This document shows, piece after piece, positions 6,475 to 13,105 of a stretch of DNA of 13,105 nucleotides. The translations under genes were made by a program, and so were the position numbers. Position 1 is the stretch's first letter; every line of letters begins with the position of its first letter. The notes under the pieces are model-generated. The model was given only the letters and a program-made list of their open reading frames with translations, had not been told where the DNA came from and did not search any database. Source of the DNA: Gp6-AA40 sp050742535 (lineage in GTDB: Bacteria > Acidobacteriota > Vicinamibacteria > Vicinamibacterales > UBA2999); NCBI GenBank assembly GCA_050742535.1, contig JBOGIQ010000151.1, positions 1-13,105 of the forward strand. The letters are read 5' to 3'.

Positions 6475-8025
6475 CTATGCCGTTTGGCCGGCGACGCTCA
6501 AGAACTGAACCGTACCTGCGGCCGCGCTGAAGTCCCATTCGGCGAGGACGTGACCGCGCGTGACATCGGCGAGCACGAGGCGATTTCTGTCGGCCATGGT
6601 CATCACGAAGAGATCGGCCGTCAGATGCACGGCGTCGTGAAGCCAGAGACTGCCGGTTTCGAAAAGCGGTGTGACGTGCTGTGGCCCTTCGACACGCATC
6701 AGCCGTCCGCTGCAGCTGTCACAGAAGTACAGCAGGTCCTGCAGTGCGGCGAATCGGACGCCGTGGCACCCGATGAAGCCGGTCGCCAGCAGCTCGAAGC
6801 CACCTGACGCACTGACGTGAGCGATATCTCCCTGACCGAGAACGGAGACGAACGCACCTCCCTGTCCGTCCGGCGCCGCGCAATTCAGGTGACCCAATTG
6901 AGAGTCGTTCGGGATGTAGTGTTCGCGGAGCCACGTCGTGTCATCGAGCTGGTAGTTCGCGCCGTACCGATCCGACGGCAGCCGCCACCGTCTTACGACG
7001 GAACCGCGCGACGTATCGAACCACAGGATCGCGTCAGCGCCCGAACTCGACAGGAGACACACGGTATCGTCGACCGGGATCACGGTGTGCAATCCGCCGA
7101 ACCACGGGTCAGCGAGGCAGCGGCCGCTGGCGGGGTCAGGATCGACGCCGTCTCCGTGATCATGCCGATCGAAGATCGCAACTCCATCGTCGAACGCGAC
7201 GACGACCTTCGTTCCCATGACGGCCGCATGCACGACCTTGTGCGGGCTGCCGTAGTGCTGGAGCATGCGTCCGGCGGCGCCGCGCCGAGACAGCTCGATC
7301 CTGAAGACGCTCAACAACCCGAAATACGGCGCTCCGTGCGGAGGCAGCATGTCGAAGGGGCTGAGGCGTTCGAGGCGATCCGGCTTCGCCCACCGTTGGC
7401 GGAGATACTCACGGTCGCACTGCTCCCGTACCCAATGACGACTTGTGTGCGACACCAGGATGTCGAATACGCCCACGACGGGGGGAGTACCGCGACAGAC
7501 AGGTTCGATCGGCGGAACCGTTTTCCGGGTGAGCAGAGCGCCGTCTCTCGCGATGAACTGCAGGGTGACGCCGAGCACCGTGAACCGCGACGGCCCCCGT
7601 TCGAACACATTCCGCAGCATCAGGTGCACGCGGATGCCCCCTGATTCGAGTCGCAGCTCGATCCTCGCGGATTGGGGCGCCACGAGCGAATGCTCCGGCG
7701 TCACGAAACCACGCCAATCTCCGTCGAGAACGCCAACGCCGATCGCGCCTTCCTCGACACGGACAGCCAGAACGACGAGTGGCTGGAGGTGAGCATTCGG
7801 TTCGATCGGGATATCAATCGGAAAGCTGACGGAGTAGCCCCACTGGGGTGGATCGCTCTCGAATTCAAGACTCTCGCCCGTGCGCTTCGCCGCATTGTGG
7901 ATGTCGAGCGGCGCCCGGGATATCAATACGATCAGCGCGGGAGCGTTCGACGCCGACCAGCGGGTCACGTACTCGAGGGTCGACGACGCAGGGGGGAGCA
8001 GGCGTTGCGCTCCACCCAGGACCAC
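6475..8025 (-). CDS. Two-domain protein: shared N-terminal beta domain plus probable beta-propeller
   Basis: A 516-residue protein with no function I can name. Residues ~50-155 form a beta-rich domain with QWGYSVSFP (61-69), a PLVVLAVRV...EGAIGVGVLD core (82-101) and LMLRN (135-139), matching the N-terminal domain of the methyltransferase at 10257-11519. From ~185 to the end, repeated strand-turn-strand units (VVHAAVMGTKVVVAFDDG, HTVIPVDDTVCLLSSSG, GQGGAFVSVLGQGDIAHV) and histidines in LGHLN, GCHGVRF and WLHDA suggest a six-bladed propeller. It resembles the DUF4915/TIGR03032 or SMP-30/arylsulfotransferase-like groups, but I cannot choose between them. There is no signal peptide. The GTG start lies one base after the nadE stop and is preceded by GGGAG (8037-8033) at a 7-nt spacing, so the start is well supported and coupling to nadE is likely. 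Confidence 0.82.
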   Translation of the reverse strand: MVLGGAQRLLPPASSTLEYVTRWSASNAPALIVLISRAPLDIHNAAKRTGESLEFESDPPQWGYSVSFPIDIPIEPNAHLQPLVVLAVRVEEGAIGVGVLDGDWRGFVTPEHSLVAPQSARIELRLESGGIRVHLMLRNVFERGPSRFTVLGVTLQFIARDGALLTRKTVPPIEPVCRGTPPVVGVFDILVSHTSRHWVREQCDREYLRQRWAKPDRLERLSPFDMLPPHGAPYFGLLSVFRIELSRRGAAGRMLQHYGSPHKVVHAAVMGTKVVVAFDDGVAIFDRHDHGDGVDPDPASGRCLADPWFGGLHTVIPVDDTVCLLSSSGADAILWFDTSRGSVVRRWRLPSDRYGANYQLDDTTWLREHYIPNDSQLGHLNCAAPDGQGGAFVSVLGQGDIAHVSASGGFELLATGFIGCHGVRFAALQDLLYFCDSCSGRLMRVEGPQHVTPLFETGSLWLHDAVHLTADLFVMTMADRNRLVLADVTRGHVLAEWDFSAAAGTVQFLSVAGQTA

Positions 8026-8026
8026 A

Positions 8027-9676
8027 TCAATTCTCCCGGAACGCGTTCGTGAGGGGGTAGCGACGGTCGCGACCGAAATTCCGGCTCGTGATCTTCACGC
8101 CGGGCGGTGCCTGGCGACGCTTGTACTCCGCGGCGTACAGCATCCGTGGCACGCGGACGACGGTCTCGCGCGCAAAACCGCGAGCGACGATCTCGGAGAC
8201 GCTTCGCTCTTCCTCGACCAGCCCCGTCAGAATCGCGTCCAGCTCGTCGTACGGCGGCAGCGAGTCCTGATCCGTCTGGTTCGGCCGCAATTCCGCGGTC
8301 GGCGCTTTGGTGATGGACGACTCGGGGATCACGCGCCCGGCGGGTCCGCGGGCGTCGCCGGGACGGCAGTGATTGCGCCACCGCGACAGTGCGTAGACTT
8401 CCGTTTTGTAGACGTCCTTCAGCACAGAGTACCCGCCGCACATGTCGCCGTAGAGCGTCGAGTAGCCGACGGACATTTCCGACTTGTTGCCCGTGGTGAC
8501 CAGCAGTGAGCCGAACTTGTTCGAGATGGCCATGAGGATCACGCCCCGGGCCCGGGCCTGGATGTTCTCTTCGGCCACGTCGCGCGGCCGTCCGGCGAAG
8601 ATACCGGCCAGCGATTCTTCGAAAGCGGCGACCGGTGCTTCGATGGCAACGGTGTCGAGTGCAATCCCCAGCAGCCGCGCAGACTCCTCCGCGTCGTCCT
8701 GGCTAGCGGCGCTCGTGAAGCGGGACGGCAGCCTGACGCCGCGCACCGCATCCGGCCCGAGCGCGTCTACGGCGACGGCGACGGTCAGCGCCGAGTCGAT
8801 GCCTCCGGACAGACCGAGGACAATGCCGGGAAATCCATTCTTGCGGACGTAGTCGCGGAGTCCAAGCATCATCGCGTGGTACACCGCCGCCAGACGTGGT
8901 TCCTCGGTAGCTGCGCCGTCTTCTTCACACCGGTAGACGCTGCCATTGGCCGTCCACTTGGTGAGCATCAGCGACTCGCGCCAGAACGTCGCCATCCGCG
9001 CGCGGGTACCGTCGGCGTTGACGACAAAAGACCCGCCGTCGAAGACCAGCTCGTCCTGGCCGCCAACCTGGTTGACGTAGGCCAGCGGCAGCCCCGCATC
9101 GGCCGCGCGGCGGACGGCATGATCGACACGGACGTGGAACTTGTCTACCTCGAAAGGCGATCCGTTCGGGACGAGCAGCAGCTGTGCACCGCGCGCGGCG
9201 AGATGGCGCGACACGGTTGGAAACCAGATGTCCTCGCAGATGGGCAGCCCGATGCGCACGCCGCGGAAATCCACCGGCTCCGGCAGCGGCCCGGACGTGA
9301 ACACGCGCTTCTCGTCGAACACCCCATAGTTCGGCAGTTCGTGCTTGAAACGCAGCTCGACGTTCCCGTCCGCGACGAGCGCCACCGCGTTATGGACGCC
9401 ATTCTCGCCTTTCCATGGCAGGCCGACTGCCAGCCCGGGACCGGCGCCCGCGCTCTCGCGTTGCAGCTCACCGAGCGCAGACCGGGCGGCCTCGACAAGC
9501 GCCGGCCGCAGGACGAGATCCTCCGGCGGGTATCCAACGAGGACCAGTTCGGGAAAGACGACGAGGTCGGCGTGCTGTGCCGCGGCCTCGTCGCGGATGC
9601 GACGAATGAGCGCGGCGTTGCCGCGGACGTCGCCCACCGTCGGGTTCACCTGGGCGCAGGCGATCGTCAGCGACAT
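8027..9676 (-). CDS. nadE: Glutamine-dependent NAD+ synthetase
   Basis: NadE performs the last step of NAD+ synthesis: ATP-dependent amidation of nicotinate adenine dinucleotide using ammonia from glutamine. The 549-residue protein has both domains of the glutamine-dependent form. The N-terminal nitrilase-like glutaminase has its triad in FPELVLVGYPPEDL (Glu43), KHELPNYGVFDEKR (Lys111) and PICEDIW (Cys147). The C-terminal synthetase has the pyrophosphatase loop LGLSGGIDSAL (287-297), TGNKSEMSVGYSTLYGD, and the conserved PESSITKAPTAELRPNQTDQ region followed by DSLPPYDELD. The ATG at 9676 gives the canonical opening MSLTIACAQVNPTVGD. Only a short GAG is near the start, so ribosome binding looks weak. 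It lies 28 nt after the lipoprotein gene and one base before the propeller gene. As an essential cofactor enzyme, it is out of theme with its neighbours. Confidence 0.97.
   Translation of the reverse strand: MSLTIACAQVNPTVGDVRGNAALIRRIRDEAAAQHADLVVFPELVLVGYPPEDLVLRPALVEAARSALGELQRESAGAGPGLAVGLPWKGENGVHNAVALVADGNVELRFKHELPNYGVFDEKRVFTSGPLPEPVDFRGVRIGLPICEDIWFPTVSRHLAARGAQLLLVPNGSPFEVDKFHVRVDHAVRRAADAGLPLAYVNQVGGQDELVFDGGSFVVNADGTRARMATFWRESLMLTKWTANGSVYRCEEDGAATEEPRLAAVYHAMMLGLRDYVRKNGFPGIVLGLSGGIDSALTVAVAVDALGPDAVRGVRLPSRFTSAASQDDAEESARLLGIALDTVAIEAPVAAFEESLAGIFAGRPRDVAEENIQARARGVILMAISNKFGSLLVTTGNKSEMSVGYSTLYGDMCGGYSVLKDVYKTEVYALSRWRNHCRPGDARGPAGRVIPESSITKAPTAELRPNQTDQDSLPPYDELDAILTGLVEEERSVSEIVARGFARETVVRVPRMLYAAEYKRRQAPPGVKITSRNFGRDRRYPLTNAFREN
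8033..8037 (-). promoter_or_regulatory. Shine-Dalgarno GGGAG fixing the GTG start at 8025
   Basis: GGGAG, read on the minus strand within the last codons of nadE, sits 7 nt upstream of GTG 8025. It is the clearest ribosome binding site in the window and supports the GTG over later start codons. Confidence 0.6.
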
Positions 9677-9704
9677 TCTCTAAATTGTTTCACAGCGGAA
9701 GCGG

Positions 9705-10232
9705 CTAGCGACGCTCGGTCAGTCGCATTCGAGCGGGCAGGCGCAGCGGCTCGAGCTTCGCGCTCAGGAAATAGACGCGTATGCCGGTGACGGCCGATCC
9801 CAGATTGGCGGTCACGCGGTGCTCGCCCGCGGAGCGGCACGGCACCGTCGCCAGCACGACGAACGCCTGATCCTGGAGGTGAGCGACGCACGCATCGCCG
9901 CCTGGCGACTTCACATCGAGAACCAGCTCGAGAGAGCGGCGGCCGTCATAAGTCTGCAGCGACGTGAACGGCGTGGCCACGTGATCCTGAGGAGTCTGCG
10001 GCGTGAAGACGAGCGCTCCTTCGGCGTCGCGCGCCAGCATCGCCTCTGGCTTCGAGCCATAGCCGATCCGCGAGGCGTCCTTCTCCAGGTCGGCATCCGT
10101 CCAGTCGATGGCGACCGGTCCGTTGGCTTGAGGCGTTTCCGCGGCGGTGGTCTGCTGCTCGGTATCCGAGGTGGCGCCGCGACACGATGTCATGAGGAGC
10201 ACCACGGCGGGCACAATCAGAACTCGTTTCAT
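9705..10232 (-). CDS. Small predicted lipoprotein, unknown function
   Basis: With the ATG at 10232 the product is 175 residues: MKR, a hydrophobic core (VLIVPAVVLLM) and TSC, giving a lipobox-like LMTSC with the lipidated Cys at residue 17. After cleavage comes a polar Ser/Thr/Gln linker (18-37), then a compact beta-rich domain with two cysteines (Cys105, Cys122) that could form a disulfide. A GTG at 10247 would add five residues, but it lacks a Shine-Dalgarno. GGGA (10245-10242) lies 9 nt before the ATG and the signal peptide fits the ATG. It follows the methyltransferase by 24 nt and precedes nadE by 28 nt, so it should be co-transcribed. The segment SLELVLDVKSPGGDACVAHL onward recalls the strand pattern of the N-terminal domain shared by the two larger neighbours, but the similarity is weak. 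No known family was recognised. Confidence 0.8.
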   Translation of the reverse strand: MKRVLIVPAVVLLMTSCRGATSDTEQQTTAAETPQANGPVAIDWTDADLEKDASRIGYGSKPEAMLARDAEGALVFTPQTPQDHVATPFTSLQTYDGRRSLELVLDVKSPGGDACVAHLQDQAFVVLATVPCRSAGEHRVTANLGSAVTGIRVYFLSAKLEPLRLPARMRLTERR

Positions 10233-10256
10233 TGCATCAATTCCCACTGAACAACG

Positions 10257-11519
10257 CTACCGGCGGACCCCAACCAGAAGAAAGCTCGGTTGGACCCAGA
10301 AGACGTCCTGCAGGGAGCCTGCGATCTCTTCCCAATTCCCGGTCAGCGCCGTCATCACGCCGACGACAGATGCGAAGGCGCCCAGTACCGTCGGATCAGG
10401 ACAGAAGTCGTGCCACATGATCAACGCGCCGGGGCGCGTGACTGCGAGCGCTTTGCGCGTATCGCTGAGGACGACGTCGGCGGAGTGGCCTCCATCGATC
10501 AGCACGGAATCGAAAAAGTCCCGTGGATAGCCGCTCGTGTCCCACGTTCGGCTGTCGCAGTAGATCTGGCAGACACGATGGCCAAAGCCCGCTTCGCGAT
10601 AGCGGCGGCCGATCAGCAGGCCGGCGTCGGTCTGATAGACCGGCCTGCCATTTGCGTGTTGCACCGGCACGGCGCCCTCAGGCACGTCATCGATCGCCGA
10701 GCTGTAGGCCGGCTTTCCTTCGATCAGCTCTCCCTCGAGGAGGTTGATCGTCCACACCGTGGCGTCGCATTCTTCCAGGCAGTAGCATGCCCCCGTTCCC
10801 GCCCAGGTGCCGAACTCGAGATGACGACGGGGCCGGACGCTTCGGTACAGGTAGCGGAGAATCGGCGCGTCATCGTTCTCCATCTTCCAGTCGAGAAAGG
10901 GCTTGTTTCGCGACGAGTGCGGATAGTCGAGCGGCGCCGATTGTCCTAGCCGCTCGTGCAGCGCCGACACATCGACGATGTCGAGCCGTTCCAAAACGCC
11001 GTGTGGTTCCGCGACAGGCTGCGGCGACGCTGCGATCACTCGACGCAGCTTCGCAAGATTGAGTCGGGGCGGGTCGCCGTCGGTGACCGTTCGCAGGCGC
11101 GCCGCCGCGCTCAGCGCATCCGGCGGCGCCGGGCGAACGTCGATTCCCTCGAGGGTGAACACGCATGGCCGGTCTGCGGGTGTGTTGTTCCTCAGAACGA
11201 GCCTTGAGTCGGGTGTCAACGACTCCAGGATGATCTCGACGCAGTGCTGCCCGGGACCGGCTGGTGGCGGCAATCGGGCAACGATCGTCTCGAGATCGCT
11301 GGCGACGACGAGCGCTCCCACCGTTCCTTCGCGCACCGTGAGACGCGTGGCGATGATCAACGGCGGCTTCTGGCCGGCTGATGCAACCGGAAAGCTCAGC
11401 GCATAGCCCCATTGTCCGGTGCCCGACTCCACGGTCAAGGGTGTTTCCGAGCGGATCGTCGCCGAGTGTTTCCGAAAGTCGGTCAGATTGATCGACGATC
11501 CAACTGTTTCATTTACCAT
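10257..11519 (-). CDS. Class I SAM-dependent methyltransferase with extra N-terminal beta domain
   Basis: A 420-residue protein. The C-terminal half is a Rossmann-type methyltransferase: HLEFGTWAGTG (233-243) is the SAM-binding motif I, CDSRTWD (321-327) follows, then DSVLIDGGHSADVV (337-350) with the DGGH block typical of Methyltransf_24-like enzymes, and LIMWHDF (366-372). These enzymes often methylate sugars, lipids or secondary metabolites; CmcI-like hydroxylase-named proteins share the fold. Residues ~22-130 form a separate beta-rich domain: QWGYALSFP (36-44), PLIIATRLTVREGTVGALVV (53-72), LVLRN (107-111), FTLEGIDV (121-128). The same module opens the propeller protein at 6475-8025. A linker with Pro/Ala joins the domains. 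ATG 11519 has no visible Shine-Dalgarno. The gene is first in the leftward run, divergent from the WbqC gene. Substrate unknown. Confidence 0.88.
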   Translation of the reverse strand: MVNETVGSSINLTDFRKHSATIRSETPLTVESGTGQWGYALSFPVASAGQKPPLIIATRLTVREGTVGALVVASDLETIVARLPPPAGPGQHCVEIILESLTPDSRLVLRNNTPADRPCVFTLEGIDVRPAPPDALSAAARLRTVTDGDPPRLNLAKLRRVIAASPQPVAEPHGVLERLDIVDVSALHERLGQSAPLDYPHSSRNKPFLDWKMENDDAPILRYLYRSVRPRRHLEFGTWAGTGACYCLEECDATVWTINLLEGELIEGKPAYSSAIDDVPEGAVPVQHANGRPVYQTDAGLLIGRRYREAGFGHRVCQIYCDSRTWDTSGYPRDFFDSVLIDGGHSADVVLSDTRKALAVTRPGALIMWHDFCPDPTVLGAFASVVGVMTALTGNWEEIAGSLQDVFWVQPSFLLVGVRR

Positions 11520-11688
11520 TGGCCGGGCGCCCGATTAGACTGCAAGGCAGACGACATTGTCGATCCTATTTTCCGCCGCGCTTCTGTCAGGCACTGTATC
11601 CTGATCGTCATCGAAAGATGGAAGTGATATCAGCATCGGGTACTCAGCAGCGTGTCTGTCTGTTGATGCCTGTTCTCAATGCGATCGC
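11520..11688. promoter_or_regulatory. Divergent intergenic region between methyltransferase and WbqC genes
   Basis: This 169-bp gap separates two genes transcribed away from each other, so promoters for both runs should lie here. I see no convincing paired -35/-10 boxes. Weak candidates are TATCCT (about 11597-11602, plus) and TCTAAT (about 11539-11534, minus). An 8-bp GCGATCGC palindrome directly abuts the WbqC ATG, and no Shine-Dalgarno is apparent for either gene. The stretch is visibly less GC-rich than the genes. Confidence 0.4.
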
Positions 11689-12435
11689 ATGAAGGCCGCG
11701 GTCATACAATCGAACTACATTCCGTGGCGCGGCTATTTCGACATCATGCACGATGCAGACGTCTTCGTCTTCTACGATGACGTCCAGTACACCGTCAACG
11801 ACTGGCGGAACCGGAATCGCGTCAAGACGGCGAACGGCGTTGTGTGGCTGACCATTCCAGTCGGCAACCAGAACGACCGACGAATCTGCGACGTCGAGAT
11901 TCGCGATCGAAGCTGGACGCGAAAGCATTGGATGACGATCGAACAGTCCTATCAGGGAGCGCCGGGGTTTGCCCGTTATCGCGACTTCTTCGGGGGCTTT
12001 TATGCGCAAACGTGGGAATCGCTGTCGGTGCTGAACCAGACGATGACCCGGGCCATCGCGGCCGATGTTCTGGGTATTCGCACACAGTTTCTCGATTCGC
12101 GCGACTTTGATTTGACTGGCAAGGGAAGCGAGCGCCTGCTCCTGCTCCTGCAGCGTATCGGCGCGACGGATTACATCAGCGGTCCATCCGCGCAGGCGTA
12201 TCTCGACGCTGAATCCTACGCACGGAACGGCGTCCGTGTGCACTGGAAGGACTACAGCCACTACCCGGAGTATCCGCAGCTCCATGGAGCCTTTGCGCCT
12301 AATCTGAGCATCGTCGATCTGTTGATGAACTGCGGCGACGATGCCCCCCGCTACATCTGGGGCTTTCGTCCTCCGGCTCTGACGGCATCCGCCGGGGATG
12401 AGAGCGCTGTTCAGGACGCTGGCCGTGACCGCTGA
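11689..12435 (+). CDS. WbqC family protein
   Basis: A 248-residue WbqC-family protein (PF08889 type), of normal length. The signature is clear throughout: VIQSNYIPWRGYFD (5-18), FYDDVQYTVNDWRNRNRVK (28-46), LTIPV (54-58), SGPSAQAYLD (164-173) and YPQLHGAFAPNLSIVDLLMN (195-214). Family members are found in O-antigen, capsule and natural-product clusters. The biochemical reaction is not firmly established to my knowledge, so no activity is assigned. There is no signal peptide or membrane segment; it should be cytoplasmic. The ATG at 11689 begins the core motif within five residues, so the start is reliable even without a visible Shine-Dalgarno. The last ~20 residues (from about 228) look non-conserved and are encoded where the next gene begins to overlap. 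It heads a rightward run with the PhyH gene. Confidence 0.93.
   Translation: MKAAVIQSNYIPWRGYFDIMHDADVFVFYDDVQYTVNDWRNRNRVKTANGVVWLTIPVGNQNDRRICDVEIRDRSWTRKHWMTIEQSYQGAPGFARYRDFFGGFYAQTWESLSVLNQTMTRAIAADVLGIRTQFLDSRDFDLTGKGSERLLLLLQRIGATDYISGPSAQAYLDAESYARNGVRVHWKDYSHYPEYPQLHGAFAPNLSIVDLLMNCGDDAPRYIWGFRPPALTASAGDESAVQDAGRDR
12413..12416 (+). promoter_or_regulatory. Shine-Dalgarno AGGA favouring the GTG start at 12425
   Basis: AGGA lies 8 nt upstream of GTG 12425. The alternative ATG at 12398 has only G-rich sequence immediately against it, with no suitable spacing. This favours the GTG for the PhyH-family gene. Confidence 0.4.
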
Positions 12436-13105
12436 CGAGATCCGCGCGCGCATTGCCGGCGACGGCTGCGTGATACTGCCGGACGTTCTGGAGCCGGCGT
12501 TCATCGAGCGGGCAAAGAGCGAGCTCGCGCAGGCGATTGCCGTGGACACCGGACGGTACGGCCCGCAGGCGGAGCGGGACCATGGGATGGTCATGCTGTG
12601 CGCGTTGCACGGCGGAAGCTTCCTGGATCTGTTCGACAACGATCGACTGATCGCTCCGTTCAGCGCCGTGCTTGGTGAGGAGTGGATCGTCTACGCCTAC
12701 ACGTCCTCGTCGATGCCACCCGGCGGTGGGAACTACTCGGTCCGTATCCACGTCGACAGTCCGCGAATCATTCCCGGCTATGTCACGAACATGGGCGCAA
12801 CGATTCTTCTCGACGACTTCACGGAGGACAACGGTGCCACGTGGTTTCTGCCTGGGTCGCAGGAAAAGGCCGACGTGCCGAGCGAAGAAGAGTTCTACGG
12901 GCGCGGCCGTCGCGTGATCGGCCGGGCGGGCGCCGTCTTCTTCTTCAACGCGCGGCTGTGGCATGCTGGCGCCGTCAACACCACCGCGCGCTGGCGTCAT
13001 GCGCTCACCATCAACGCGTGCCGTCCCTATATGAAGCAGCGGATTGACATCCCGAGGGCGATGGCCGGAATGGATCTCACCGGCGTCAGCGATCAGGTGC
13101 GTCAG
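12425..13105 (+). CDS. Phytanoyl-CoA dioxygenase (PhyH) family protein, 3' partial
   Basis: A Fe(II)/2-oxoglutarate-dependent dioxygenase of the PhyH family. These enzymes hydroxylate small molecules and lipids, including natural-product and sugar intermediates. The frame runs without a stop to the last base, so the 3' end is missing. From GTG 12425 it gives 227 residues opening MTADEIRARIAGDGCVILPD, a typical PhyH start. The iron-binding facial triad is present: HVD (His109, Asp111) and the distal His180 in LWHAGAVNT. Arg191 in RWRHALTI is the probable 2-oxoglutarate ligand. DDFTEDNGATWFLPGSQ is the characteristic block between them. An ATG at 12398 would add nine residues and enlarge the overlap with the WbqC gene from 11 to 38 bp. 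The overlap argues for co-translation with WbqC. Substrate cannot be inferred. Confidence 0.9.
   Translation, partial: MTADEIRARIAGDGCVILPDVLEPAFIERAKSELAQAIAVDTGRYGPQAERDHGMVMLCALHGGSFLDLFDNDRLIAPFSAVLGEEWIVYAYTSSSMPPGGGNYSVRIHVDSPRIIPGYVTNMGATILLDDFTEDNGATWFLPGSQEKADVPSEEEFYGRGRRVIGRAGAVFFFNARLWHAGAVNTTARWRHALTINACRPYMKQRIDIPRAMAGMDLTGVSDQVRQ

Noticed and set aside
6817..7644. 275-residue plus-strand frame opposite the propeller gene
   Set aside because: Its translation is charged and motif-free. The minus strand shows two coherent domains, a Shine-Dalgarno and operon spacing.
8876..9790. 304-residue plus-strand frame opposite nadE
   Set aside because: nadE has complete glutaminase and synthetase motifs on the minus strand. 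The plus-strand product has none.
11681..11688. GCGATCGC octamer (the HIP1 palindrome of cyanobacteria) before the WbqC start
   Set aside because: An isolated occurrence next to the start codon is not evidence of an iterated palindrome system.

Overview
This is a GC-rich bacterial window that is almost fully coding. It has 11 genes: 9 complete, and one cut off at each edge. The composition, the frequent GTG starts and the mix of genes would fit an Acidobacteriota-type (for example Vicinamibacteria-like) soil or environmental genome. That placement is an impression from gene content, not a demonstrated taxonomy. No rRNA, tRNA, insertion sequence or CRISPR array is visible.

Region 1 (2-2335, +) is the 3' part of a class A penicillin-binding protein (PBP1A type), entering the window inside its N-terminal membrane helix. 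Region 2 (2336-2523) is the largest gap between genes. It is mostly filled by a structured repeat: a perfect 25-bp inverted repeat encloses four tandem copies of a ~22-bp unit centred on the palindrome GGGCGCCC.

Region 3 (2524-6459, +) is a tight co-directional run: a PLP-dependent class I/II aminotransferase, the DNA polymerase III delta' subunit (holB), 4-hydroxythreonine-4-phosphate dehydrogenase (pdxA), a DUF393/DCC-type CxxC protein and smpB. Spacings are 1 nt, 12 nt, 12 nt and a 1-nt overlap. pdxA makes the cofactor used by enzymes like the aminotransferase. holB and smpB are core replication and ribosome-rescue functions. The run looks like an ordinary housekeeping operon, possibly with an internal leaderless promoter before the DUF393 gene.

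Region 4 (11519 down to 6475, -) is a second compact run, read leftwards and converging on smpB: a SAM-dependent methyltransferase with an extra N-terminal domain, a small lipoprotein, glutamine-dependent NAD+ synthetase (nadE), and a protein of unknown function ending in a probable beta-propeller. The methyltransferase and the propeller protein, two genes apart with nadE between them, carry recognisably the same ~100-residue N-terminal beta-rich domain. The lipoprotein may hold a remote relative of it.

Region 5 (11689-13105, +) diverges from region 4. It holds a WbqC-family protein and an overlapping phytanoyl-CoA dioxygenase (PhyH)-family protein that runs off the right edge. WbqC proteins, PhyH-type hydroxylases and sugar or lipid methyltransferases recur in surface-polysaccharide and secondary-metabolite loci. 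Regions 4 and 5 may therefore be the left border of such a locus, with nadE caught inside it. The points most worth following are the shared N-terminal domain and the inverted-repeat/tandem-repeat element.
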